A stretch of 64,000 nt of DNA from Nakamurella flavida. Lineage in GTDB: Bacteria; Actinomycetota; Actinomycetes; Mycobacteriales; Nakamurellaceae. Location of the stretch: positions 3,235,001 through 3,299,000 of the forward strand of contig NZ_JAUSQV010000001.1 in assembly GCF_030811475.1 (NCBI RefSeq). Reading direction: 5' to 3'. A model generated the notes under the pieces. That model saw nothing but the letters and a program-made list of their open reading frames with translations. It was not told the origin of the DNA and did no database searches. A program made the position numbers and the translations under genes. Below are positions 55,157 to 63,016 of the stretch, piece after piece (position 1 is the stretch's first letter; each line of letters opens with the position of its first letter).

Positions 55157-56479
55157 TCAGGCCCCGGTCACCAGCCACGCCTCAGACCGCAGGCGCAGGC
55201 CCAGGGTCAGCGCGCGGGCGCCCATGAACGCCACGGTGAACGCCACCCACAGCCACACCAACCCGGCCGTGCCGCCCGGCGGCCAGATCACCAGCGCGGC
55301 GGTGGCGGGCAGGTAGACCACGAGCGTGCCCACCCCGGCCCAGGCCAGGTAGCGGCCGTCGCCGGCGCCGATGAGCACCCCGTCGAGCACGAACACCCAC
55401 CCGGACAGCGGCTGCCCGAGGGCCACCATGATCGCCGCGGCGGCCACCGCCGCCCGCACCGTGGGGTCGGGGGAGAACACCCCGCCGAGAACGGTGGACA
55501 GGGCGAGCACGATGACCGCCACCCCGGCGCCGGCGGCCAGACCCCACCGCAACAGCACCCCGGTCAGCCGTCGCACCTGCACGGTGTTGCCCTGCCCGAG
55601 GGCCCGCCCGGTCAGGGCCTGTGCAGCGATGGCCAGCGCGTCCAGGCCCAGGGCGAGGAAGTTCCAGATCGCGGTGAGCACCTGGTGGGCGGCGAGCGCG
55701 GCCACCCCCTGGCGGGCGGCGACGACGGTGGTGGCCACGATGGCCAGCCGCAGGGTCAGGGTGCGGACGAACAGCGGGATGCCGGCCGTGCCGGCCCCGG
55801 TGATCCGGCCGCGGTGCGGACGCAGCCCGGCGCCGGCCTGCCGTGCGGCCCGGCGCACCACGGTGACCAGGACGGCGGCCATCGCGTACTGGGTGATCAC
55901 CGTGCCCACGGCCGAGCCGGCCACGCCCCAGCCGAATCCCAGGACGAACAGCACGTTGAGCGCGACGTTGACCGCCGCCCCGCCCGCGGCGACCCACAGC
56001 GGGGTGCGGGTGTCCTGCAGCCCGCGCAGCACCCCGGTGGCCGCCAGCACCACCAGCATGGCCGGCAACCCGGCCACCGAGATCAGCAGGAAGGTGGTGC
56101 CGTACCCGGCGGCGCCCGGCGGTGCACCGAGACCGCGCACGAGGACGGGGGCCAGCGGGGCCAGCACGGCGGCCGTGGCGAGGCCGAGGAACGCGGCCAG
56201 GTACAGCCCGGCCACCCCGAACTCCAGCGCTCGGGCCGGGTCGCCGGCGCCGAGCGACCGGGCGACCTGGGCCGTCGTGCCGTAGGCGAGGAAGACGGCC
56301 AGCCCGACCGCGGTGGCCAGCACCACCGAGGCGACGCCGACACCGGCCAGCTGGTCGGTGCCCAGGTGCCCGACGATGGCCGCGTCCACCAGCAGGAACG
56401 CCGGCTCAGCCAGCAGCGCGCCGAGGGCGGGCACCGCCAGCCGCAGGATCTCGCGGTTCAGCGAGCGGTCGGCAGCCAT
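55157..56479 (-). CDS. MATE-family efflux transporter
   Basis: A 440-residue membrane protein with about 12 helices, of the DinF/NorM type. Typical parts: LNREILRLAVPALGALLAEPAFLLVDAAIVGHLGTDQLAGVGVAS, LRGLQDTRTPLWVAAGGAAVNVALNVLFVLGFGWGVAGSAVGTVITQ, and GVAALAAHQVLTAIWNFLALGLDALAIAAQALTGRALGQGN. It exports cationic drugs or DNA-damaging compounds in exchange for Na+ or H+. The start ATG 56479 is the first Met before the conserved part. It is divergent from the beta-glucosidase gene. Confidence 0.94.
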   Translation of the reverse strand: MAADRSLNREILRLAVPALGALLAEPAFLLVDAAIVGHLGTDQLAGVGVASVVLATAVGLAVFLAYGTTAQVARSLGAGDPARALEFGVAGLYLAAFLGLATAAVLAPLAPVLVRGLGAPPGAAGYGTTFLLISVAGLPAMLVVLAATGVLRGLQDTRTPLWVAAGGAAVNVALNVLFVLGFGWGVAGSAVGTVITQYAMAAVLVTVVRRAARQAGAGLRPHRGRITGAGTAGIPLFVRTLTLRLAIVATTVVAARQGVAALAAHQVLTAIWNFLALGLDALAIAAQALTGRALGQGNTVQVRRLTGVLLRWGLAAGAGVAVIVLALSTVLGGVFSPDPTVRAAVAAAAIMVALGQPLSGWVFVLDGVLIGAGDGRYLAWAGVGTLVVYLPATAALVIWPPGGTAGLVWLWVAFTVAFMGARALTLGLRLRSEAWLVTGA

Positions 56480-56556
56480 GGCGTCACTGTCGCAGGCGTC
56501 GGGGGGCCGGGTCGCCGGGGCACCGCGGACGGGGCAGGATGGGCCGCCAGGACGGA

Positions 56557-56570
56557 TGAAAACGCTTCCA
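56557..56570. promoter_or_regulatory. LacI-type operator upstream of the beta-glucosidase
   Basis: TGAAAACGCTTCCA is a near-palindrome around a central CG, the typical shape for LacI/CelR-class sugar repressors. It lies 46 bp before the beta-glucosidase start. No LacI gene is in the window, so the regulator would act from elsewhere. Confidence 0.65.
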
Positions 56571-56616
56571 TCCCCCATCCCACCGCACGGTTCGCCCAGC
56601 AGGAGGACGCATCGCC

Positions 56617-58059
56617 ATGACGGCACCCACCCCCCGCCGCTTCCCCGACGGATTCCTCTGGGGATCCGCCACCGCCTCGTACCAGATCGAGGGGGCGGTG
56701 GACGAGGACGGCCGCGGTCCGTCCATCTGGGACACGTTCTCCCGGACGCCGGGCAAGGTGCTGAACGGGGACACCGGCGATGTCGCCGACGACCACTACC
56801 ACCGGTGGCCGCAGGACGTGGTGCTGATCCAGGAGCTGGGCCTGCAGGCCTACCGCTTCTCGGTGGCGTGGCCGCGGATCCAGCCCACCGGGTCCGGGGC
56901 GTTCGAGCAGCGGGGCGTGGACTTCTACTCCCGGCTCACCGACTCCCTGCTCGAGGCCGGGGTCACCCCCGTCGTCACGCTCTACCACTGGGACCTCCCG
57001 CAGGCCCTGGAGGACGAGGGTGGCTGGACGAACCGGGAGACCGCGCTGCGGTTCGGTGAGTACGCCGAACACCTGGCCGGCCGGCTCGGCGACCGCATCG
57101 ACACCTGGACCACGCTCAACGAGCCGTGGTGCGCGGCCTTCCTCGGGTACGGCTCGGGGGTGCACGCGCCCGGCCGCACCGAGCCGCTGGCCGCGCTGCA
57201 GGCCGCCCACCACCTGAACCTCGCCCACGGGCTGGCCGGCCGGGCCGTCAAGGCCGTGCTGGGTGAGCAGGCCAAGGTCTCCGTGACGCTGAACCTGCAC
57301 GTCACCCGGCCCGACGACCCGGAGTCCGCGGCCGACCGCAACGCCGTCCGGCGGGTCGACGCCGTCGGCAACCGGATCTTCCTCGGCCCCATGCTCGACG
57401 GTGAGTACCCGGCCGATCTGTTGGCCGACACCGCCTCGATCACCGACTGGTCTTTCGTGCAGGACGGCGACACCGCCACCGCGCAGGTGCCGCTCAGCGT
57501 GTTGGGCGTGAACTACTACAACACCGCGCGGGCCACCCAGTGGGACGGGGTGAGCGAGCGCCAGGGCGCCAGCAACCACGGCGAGTCCACGGCCACCCCG
57601 TTCATCGGGACCGACGACGTCGACTTCCTGACCCAGCCCGGCCCGTACACCGCGATGGGCTGGAACATCGATCCCTCCGGGATGACGGAACTGCTCACCT
57701 CGGTGTCCCGGACCTACCCCGATCTGCCCCTGATGATCACCGAGAACGGTGCCGCGTTCGACGACGAAGTGGTCACCGCCGAGGACGGCAGCACCCGGGT
57801 GCCCGACCCGGACCGGACCTCCTACCTGCACCGGCACATCGACGCGGTCGGCGCGGCGATGGACGCGGGGGCCGACGTGCGCGGGTACTTCGTCTGGTCG
57901 CTGCTCGACAACTTCGAGTGGGCGTTCGGGTACGAGCGTCGGTTCGGCATCGTCCGGGTCGACTACGACACCCAGGAGCGCACGCCGAAGGACTCGGCCC
58001 GCTGGTACGCCGAGCTCATCCGCACCCGGCAGCTGCCGCCGGTGACCCCGGGGGCCTGA
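56617..58059 (+). CDS. GH1 beta-glucosidase
   Basis: A 480-residue cytoplasmic enzyme (no signal peptide) that cleaves beta-linked glucose or cellobiose. Catalytic pair intact: acid/base Glu169 in TLNEPWC and nucleophile Glu376 in ITENGAA. Other GH1 marks are [62 protein letters not shown]. The start is ATG 56617 behind AGGAGG. A LacI-type operator in front suggests induction by a sugar, probably through a cellobiose-type repressor. The second, catalytically altered GH1 protein is at 35.3 kb. Confidence 0.96.
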   Translation: MTAPTPRRFPDGFLWGSATASYQIEGAVDEDGRGPSIWDTFSRTPGKVLNGDTGDVADDHYHRWPQDVVLIQELGLQAYRFSVAWPRIQPTGSGAFEQRGVDFYSRLTDSLLEAGVTPVVTLYHWDLPQALEDEGGWTNRETALRFGEYAEHLAGRLGDRIDTWTTLNEPWCAAFLGYGSGVHAPGRTEPLAALQAAHHLNLAHGLAGRAVKAVLGEQAKVSVTLNLHVTRPDDPESAADRNAVRRVDAVGNRIFLGPMLDGEYPADLLADTASITDWSFVQDGDTATAQVPLSVLGVNYYNTARATQWDGVSERQGASNHGESTATPFIGTDDVDFLTQPGPYTAMGWNIDPSGMTELLTSVSRTYPDLPLMITENGAAFDDEVVTAEDGSTRVPDPDRTSYLHRHIDAVGAAMDAGADVRGYFVWSLLDNFEWAFGYERRFGIVRVDYDTQERTPKDSARWYAELIRTRQLPPVTPGA

Positions 58060-58077
58060 CCGCCCCGGCCGGGACCG

Positions 58078-58695
58078 TCAGCAGGACGGTCCCGGCCCGT
58101 CGGCTCCACCCGCGTCCCGCGTACCGGCCTGACCCCCCGGGGCCGGGTCGGCGAGCAGGGCACCGATCTCGGCCAGGGTCCGCAGCTGATCGGCGTCCAG
58201 CCGGTCGACGAGCACCTCGCGCACGGCCCGGACATGGCCCGGGGCGGCCTCCTGGACGGTGCGCAGGCCGGCCGCGGTCAGGGTGGCCAGGGTGGTGCGG
58301 CCGTCGTCCGGCGCGGGTCGCCGGGTCATCAGGCCGCGGTTCTCCAGGCGTCGCGCCACGTTGGACAACCGGGTCAGCGACCCGTTGGCCAACCGGGCCA
58401 GGTCACTCATCGCCGTGGTGAGGTCGGGCCGCATCGACAGCGAGCTGAGCACCAGGTACTCGAACAGGCTGAGCCCGGAGTCCCGCTGGAGCTGGGCGTC
58501 CAGTGGCCCGGGCAACAGCAGGGCCAGCGCCACCGCGCCCTTCCAGGCCTCCTGCTCGTCGCCGGTCAACCACCGGGTGCAGGCATCCGCGTCGCTCAGG
58601 CCGCTGGGAGTGCCGTCGCCGCTTGCGCAGTCGCAGTCGGCCGGGTCGGCCGGGTCGGCCGGGTCCGGACGCAGATCTTCGGTCGGTGACTTCAT
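58078..58695 (-). CDS. MarR-family regulator of the azoreductase
   Basis: A 205-residue regulator. The winged helix is visible as FEYLVLSSLSMRPDLTTAMSDLARLANGSLTRLSNVARRLENRGLMTRRPAPDDGRTTLATLT (about residues 78-140), with the typical DDGR wing. The N-terminus has a DPADPADPAD repeat and Cys/Asp-rich text. It is divergent from the azoreductase gene; the 60-bp gap holds a palindrome. It probably represses the enzyme until an inducing quinone or azo compound is sensed. Confidence 0.9.
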   Translation of the reverse strand: MKSPTEDLRPDPADPADPADCDCASGDGTPSGLSDADACTRWLTGDEQEAWKGAVALALLLPGPLDAQLQRDSGLSLFEYLVLSSLSMRPDLTTAMSDLARLANGSLTRLSNVARRLENRGLMTRRPAPDDGRTTLATLTAAGLRTVQEAAPGHVRAVREVLVDRLDADQLRTLAEIGALLADPAPGGQAGTRDAGGADGPGPSC

Positions 58696-58721
58696 GGGTG
58701 AACTTTAGCGCTACAGTGATG

Positions 58722-58735
58722 GTTCAAGCATGAAC
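58722..58735. promoter_or_regulatory. MarR operator-like palindrome
   Basis: GTTCA-AGCA-TGAAC has perfect 5-bp arms in the 60-bp gap between the divergent MarR and azoreductase genes. It fits a MarR dimer site controlling both. Confidence 0.7.
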
Positions 58736-58755
58736 TGATGACGTGAGGACTCCCG

Positions 58756-59394
58756 ATGACCCTGTTCCGCCTGGACGCCAGCATCCGAGTCGACGGCTCG
58801 GCCAGCCGCGAGATCGCCGACATCGTCGAGGAGGAGTGGCGCCGCAACCACCCGGGTGACCCGGTCGTGCGCCGGCACGTCGGCACCGAGCCGCTGCCGG
58901 CCGACAGCTGGGCGCACGCGACCGCGGGAGCGTCGGTGGCGGACGCCGACCGCACCGACGCCCAGCGGCTCGCGCTCGAACTGGCGGCGGTGCTCGTCGA
59001 CGAACTCACCGCGGCCGACGCGGTGCTGATCGCCGTCCCGCTGTACAACTTCGGGGTCTCGCAGCACCTGAAGGCCTGGGCCGATCTGGTCATCGCCGGC
59101 AGCGGCCCCGGGTCGCGGCTGCTCGAGGGCAAGCCGACGGTGCTGGCCACCGTGCGCGGCGGCAACTACAGCGCCGGCACCCCGCGGGAGGGCTGGGACC
59201 ACTCGACCCCCTACCTCCGCCGGATCCTGGCCGACGTCTGGGGCGCCGACCTGACGGTCGTGGAGCGGGAGTTCACCCTGGTCGGGGTGAACCCCGCCCT
59301 GGACGTATTCGCCGACGCCGCCGCCGACCTGCACCAGCGGGCCCGGTCGGCCGCGCGCGAGGCCGGGCGGGCCCTGGGGGCGGCCCGCGTCTGA
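58756..59394 (+). CDS. FMN-dependent NADH-azoreductase family protein
   Basis: A 212-residue flavodoxin-like protein of the AzoR/NQO class. It starts with FRLDASIRVDGSASREIADIVEEEW, where the family has the FMN phosphate loop. The middle has AVLIAVPLYNFGVSQHLKAWADLVIAGS, and the second flavin loop is TVRGGNYSAGTPREGWD. It reduces quinones and azo compounds by two electrons with NADH. The start is ATG 58756. Its control by the divergent MarR is likely. Confidence 0.92.
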   Translation: MTLFRLDASIRVDGSASREIADIVEEEWRRNHPGDPVVRRHVGTEPLPADSWAHATAGASVADADRTDAQRLALELAAVLVDELTAADAVLIAVPLYNFGVSQHLKAWADLVIAGSGPGSRLLEGKPTVLATVRGGNYSAGTPREGWDHSTPYLRRILADVWGADLTVVEREFTLVGVNPALDVFADAAADLHQRARSAAREAGRALGAARV

Positions 59395-59541
59395 CCCGGA
59401 CCTGACCCGCCGGATGTCGCCGACCTGCGGTGATGATCGACGGGCACCCACCCGGGGTGCGGCGTTAGGCTCCGTCCCGTCCTGATTCCGGCCCCGTGCC
59501 GTGGAGCACCGGCCGGTCCTCGTCACCGCCGGGGGTGCGCG

Positions 59542-60642
59542 ATGTCCCAGACCGTGCTGCTGATCGGAACGCGCAAGGGTCTGTGGGTGGCCCGCTCGGA
59601 CGGGGACCGTCGCGAGTGGCGGATGGACCCGCCGCAGTTGCTCATGGAGAACGTGTCCGCCGTGGGCGTCGACCCGCGGGGACCGGGCGACGGGCCGCGG
59701 CTGTACGCCGGCAGCACCAGCTGGGTCTACGGCACGCGGGTGCTGGTGTCCGACGACCTCGGCGCGAGTTTCACCGCCGGACCGGTGGACGCGATCCGCT
59801 TCCCGGAGCGGACGGAGGCGACCCTGGCCGCCGTCTGGCAGCTGACCCCGGGTATCGGGGTGGGCGAGGTGTGGGCGGGCACGGAGCCGTCGGCGTTGTT
59901 CCACAGCACCGACGGCGGCGGCTCGTTCACGCTGGTCGACGGGCTGTGGGATCACCCCCACCGGCCGACCTGGGCGCCGGGCGGTGGGGGCCAGGCGGTG
60001 CACACGGTGCTGCCGCACCCCACCGACCCGGACGACGTGCTCGTGGCCATGTCGACGGGCGGGGTGTACCGCACGGGGGACGGCGGGGTGTCCTGGCAGG
60101 CACGCAGCTCCGGCATCCGGGCCGACTTCCTGCCCGGCGAGGAGCCGCCGGACCACGGCCAGTGCGTGCACAAGGCGGTGCGCAACCCGGCCGACCCCGC
60201 GCAGCTGTTCGCCCAGAACCACGGCGGGGTGTTCCGGTCCGACGACGGCGGGGTGCACTGGACCGACATCAGTGCCGGGCTGCCGGCCGACTTCGGCTTC
60301 TCCGTCCTGGCCCACCCGCACCGTCCGGGCACGGTCTTCGTGCTGCCGCTGGTGGCCGACGTGGAGCGGCTGCCTCCGGGCGGACAGCTCGCCGTGTGGC
60401 GGTCGGACGACGCGGGCCGGACGTGGCGGGAGCAGATCGACGGTCTGCCGACGGATCCGGTGTGGTCGGCGGTGATGCGGGACGCGGCCTGCACGGACAC
60501 CGCCGATCCCGCCGGGATCTATCTCGGTACCCGGTCCGGATCGGTCTTCGCCGGCACCGACGTCGGCGGCGAGCTCACCTTCACCACCGTGGCGCGGGAC
60601 CTGCCGGACGTGCTGTCGCTCCGCGCCCTGGTGATCAGCTGA
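59542..60642 (+). CDS. BNR/sialidase-like beta-propeller protein
   Basis: A 366-residue protein with repeated Asp-box/BNR units: VLVSDDLGASFTA, LFHSTDGGGSFTLV, VYRTGDGGVSWQA, VFRSDDGGVHWTDI and VWRSDDAGRTWRE, spread through the chain at about 45-60 residue intervals. This gives a beta-propeller, as in WD40/YVTN-like exo-alpha-sialidase-domain proteins. There is no signal peptide and no sialidase catalytic set (no FRIP motif), so it is a binding or scaffold protein of unknown role. The start is ATG 59542. Confidence 0.8.
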   Translation: MSQTVLLIGTRKGLWVARSDGDRREWRMDPPQLLMENVSAVGVDPRGPGDGPRLYAGSTSWVYGTRVLVSDDLGASFTAGPVDAIRFPERTEATLAAVWQLTPGIGVGEVWAGTEPSALFHSTDGGGSFTLVDGLWDHPHRPTWAPGGGGQAVHTVLPHPTDPDDVLVAMSTGGVYRTGDGGVSWQARSSGIRADFLPGEEPPDHGQCVHKAVRNPADPAQLFAQNHGGVFRSDDGGVHWTDISAGLPADFGFSVLAHPHRPGTVFVLPLVADVERLPPGGQLAVWRSDDAGRTWREQIDGLPTDPVWSAVMRDAACTDTADPAGIYLGTRSGSVFAGTDVGGELTFTTVARDLPDVLSLRALVIS

Positions 60643-61723
60643 CCGATCGGGCGTCCGGCCCGGCCTGGAACGACGCGGTCACATCGGCCAGGATCTCCGG
60701 CCACGCGGACAGCAGCGCGGACGTCCCGGCCACCCGGGTCACCCGCCAGTCCGGTCGGTCGGCGGCTTCGGCCTGCAGCCGGGCCGCGGCGAGCACGGCC
60801 TCGCGCTGGCCCAGCCAGAGATGGACCGGCGCGCGCACGCCTCTGGCCTCCTGTGCCCAGGACGGGTCGTCGACGGGCGAGGCCGGCACGGTCCACGGGC
60901 CGCCCTGCTGGGCGGCGTCGGCGGCCACCGCGCGACGGAAGTCCACCTCCAGCCAGCGTTCGCCGAGCTCGGCGCGTGCGTCCGGATCCAGCCGGTCGAC
61001 CAGCCGCTCCCAGACGGTGAACGAGGTCAGATCGGCGTCGTGCCCGGCGGCGGTGACCCAGCCGGCGAGATGCCCGGCATGGGTGCGAGGACCGCGGGAG
61101 AGCAGCCCGCGCAGCCCGCGACGGGCCGGGGCCTGCGGCGGCAGCCCGGCGGACACGGCCGTCACCGAGACGACCATGCCCGGATAGCGGGACGCGAAGG
61201 CCAGGGCGTCCCCGACACCGTGCCCGACGCCGATGACGGCGACCCGGCCGACGGCGAGGGTCTCTACGAGGCGGCGGAGATCCTCCGCCGGCTGCTCGGT
61301 ACCGCCGAAGCCGATGGGATCGGAGGCGCCGATGCCCGGGCGGTCCAGGGCGAGCAGGCGGGTGCTGGCCGGCAGGGCGGTGTCGTGCAACAGCCAGCCC
61401 GGTGCCATCCGGGAGGACAGGCGGTCGGGGATGAGCACGCAGGGCAGGCCGCGGGAGTTGCCGTACTCACCCCAGGCCAGGGCCCGGCCGTCGGGCAGGC
61501 GCAGGGCGCCGTGAGCGGTCGGGTCGGGCGGGGGGAGCTGCAGGTCCTCGTCGTCGAACAGCAGCGGCTCGGCCGAGTCCAGCAGGTCGGGCAGGTGAAC
61601 CTGGGTCCGGGCGGGGTCCGCGACATCGTCCGGGGCGGCGTGCCGTCCGGGACGGGTGCGGGATCCGGGGGCCGGGTCGACGGGGTGCGGAGTGGAGCGG
61701 GACCGGACGGTCGTTCCCTGCAT
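60635..61723 (-). CDS. alpha/beta-hydrolase-fold protein without catalytic triad
   Basis: A 362-residue protein. Residues about 65-340 match the alpha/beta hydrolase fold: LPDGRALAWGEYGNSRGLPCVLIPDRLSSRM, LLALDRPGIGASDPIGF, VAVIGVGHGVGDALAFASRYPGMVVSVTAVSAGLPP. At the nucleophile elbow, where relatives have GxSxG, it reads GVGHG: Gly167 replaces Ser. The acid region is GQREAV, and the end (RVAGTSALLSAWPEIL) has no His where GGH is expected. The whole triad seems lost. ATG 61723 follows AGAGGA. It may be a binding or regulatory pseudo-hydrolase. Confidence 0.8.
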   Translation of the reverse strand: MQGTTVRSRSTPHPVDPAPGSRTRPGRHAAPDDVADPARTQVHLPDLLDSAEPLLFDDEDLQLPPPDPTAHGALRLPDGRALAWGEYGNSRGLPCVLIPDRLSSRMAPGWLLHDTALPASTRLLALDRPGIGASDPIGFGGTEQPAEDLRRLVETLAVGRVAVIGVGHGVGDALAFASRYPGMVVSVTAVSAGLPPQAPARRGLRGLLSRGPRTHAGHLAGWVTAAGHDADLTSFTVWERLVDRLDPDARAELGERWLEVDFRRAVAADAAQQGGPWTVPASPVDDPSWAQEARGVRAPVHLWLGQREAVLAAARLQAEAADRPDWRVTRVAGTSALLSAWPEILADVTASFQAGPDARSVS

Positions 61724-62052
61724 GGATGGATCCTCTGGCGAGACGGGTAGGGCGGAGCCGGGTGCTCGGGGCGGACATCGCCCTGGATCCCGGGCACGAC
61801 TCATCGCCCTCGCGACCGTCGGCTTCCCCCCGAGACGCCGACCCCAGGAACGGGTCGACCCACTCGTCTGTTATATGGCTTTCGGAGGGTCCGGTGTTGC
61901 CCCGTGATACCAACTCGTGATGTGACAATTTCGTCACGGATCGCGACGGAAAGTGAACACGGCCTGTACGCGCGGTTCCGGGTCACCGCCCGGGCGTCCC
62001 TCGACGTCCGCTGACCAGGCCTGATGCGCTCCGGAACGGATCGGTCCCGGGG
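61724..62052. other. 329-bp control region upstream of the pseudo-hydrolase
   Basis: This holds no gene that I can support. It has an AT-rich box (ATATAA on the minus strand, about 61871-61876) that could be a -10 element for the hydrolase-fold gene. An inverted repeat GTGAC-N6-GTCAC lies at 61922-61937. Confidence 0.45.
61922..61937. promoter_or_regulatory. GTGAC-N6-GTCAC inverted repeat
   Basis: Perfect 5-bp arms around AATTTC, in the least GC-rich part of the interval, about 200 bp upstream of the pseudo-hydrolase gene. It resembles a CRP-type site but the spacing is 8 rather than 6 between TGTGA and TCAC, so the regulator is unknown. Confidence 0.5.
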
Positions 62053-62841
62053 TCAGCCGGCGTTCACCGCGTCCCGCCAGGTGAGCCAGTCGCGCACGCC
62101 GGCCAGGTCGTAGTCCGGTCCGCCGACGCCCACGGTGAACAGGGTGAACCCGGCGTCCAGCAGGGCGTTCGCGGTGGTCTCGTCGGATCGGCTCACCTCG
62201 GTGGAGTGCTCGATGTCCGCGGGGTTCCGGCCGACGGCGGCGCAGTGCTCGGCGAGGATGCCGCTCTTGCGGACCATGGTCTCCACGTCGCCGAAGGCGT
62301 GCCAGATGCTGGCGTGCTCGGCGACCATCCGCAGGGTCTTCTTCTCGCCGCCCCCGCCGATGAGCACCGGGACGTCCCCGAGCGGGGCCGGGTTGAGCTT
62401 CTTCAGCCGGGCGTCGATCCGCGGGAGGTAGTCCTTGAGCAGCGCCAGGCGACTGCCCGGGGTGCCGAACTCGTAGCCGTACTCGTCGTAGTCCTTCTCG
62501 AACCAGCCGGCGCCGATGCCGAGGATCAGCCGGCCGCCGGAGATGTGGTCCACCGTGCGGGCCATGTCGGCCAGCAGGTCGGGGTTGCGGTACCCGCCGC
62601 CGGTGACCAGCGCGCCGATCTGCACCCGCTCGGTCTGCTCGGCCCAGGCCGCGAGCATCGTCCAGCACTCGAAGTGCTTCCCGTCGGGCTCGCCGTACAG
62701 CGGGTAGAAGTGGTCCCAGTTGAAGACCACGTCGACGCCGGCGTCCTCGGCGCGCAGGACCGCGTCCCGGATCTGCGCGTAGTCGGCGTGCTGCGGCTGG
62801 AGCTGGACGGCGATGCGCACGGGCCGGTCGGGGGTCGTCAT
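62053..62841 (-). CDS. LLM-class F420-dependent oxidoreductase
   Basis: A 262-residue luciferase-like protein: VRIAVQLQPQHADYAQIRDAVLRAEDAGVDVVFNWDHFYPLYGEPDGKHFECWTMLAAWAEQTERVQIGALVTGGGYRNPDLLADMARTVDHISGGRLILGIGAGWFEKDYDEYGYEFGTPGSRL, then PVLIGGGGEKKTLRMVAEHASIWHAFG. This matches the TIGR03560-type F420 oxidoreductases. It is short for the class. The F420 use is inferred from the family. The start is ATG 62841. Confidence 0.9.
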   Translation of the reverse strand: MTTPDRPVRIAVQLQPQHADYAQIRDAVLRAEDAGVDVVFNWDHFYPLYGEPDGKHFECWTMLAAWAEQTERVQIGALVTGGGYRNPDLLADMARTVDHISGGRLILGIGAGWFEKDYDEYGYEFGTPGSRLALLKDYLPRIDARLKKLNPAPLGDVPVLIGGGGEKKTLRMVAEHASIWHAFGDVETMVRKSGILAEHCAAVGRNPADIEHSTEVSRSDETTANALLDAGFTLFTVGVGGPDYDLAGVRDWLTWRDAVNAG

Positions 62842-63016
62842 GCGGACATCATGCGCCCGGTGCGGTTCGCGGGGAACGGCCGAGGACGGGCGCGCGCGGG
62901 CCAAGGCGCAGCCCGGCGGACCAGCGGGCCGGGCGGGAGCCGACACCCTGCGACCGGGAGAACGCTGTGGGCGGAATGCCGTTGACCCCGGTGCGCCCGA
63001 CACGCACGGTGGAGAC

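Noticed and set aside
61921-61938. CRP/GlxR-type TGTGA-N6-TCACA site
   Set aside because: The spacing between half-sites is 8 and the outer base does not match, so only a generic inverted repeat is reported.
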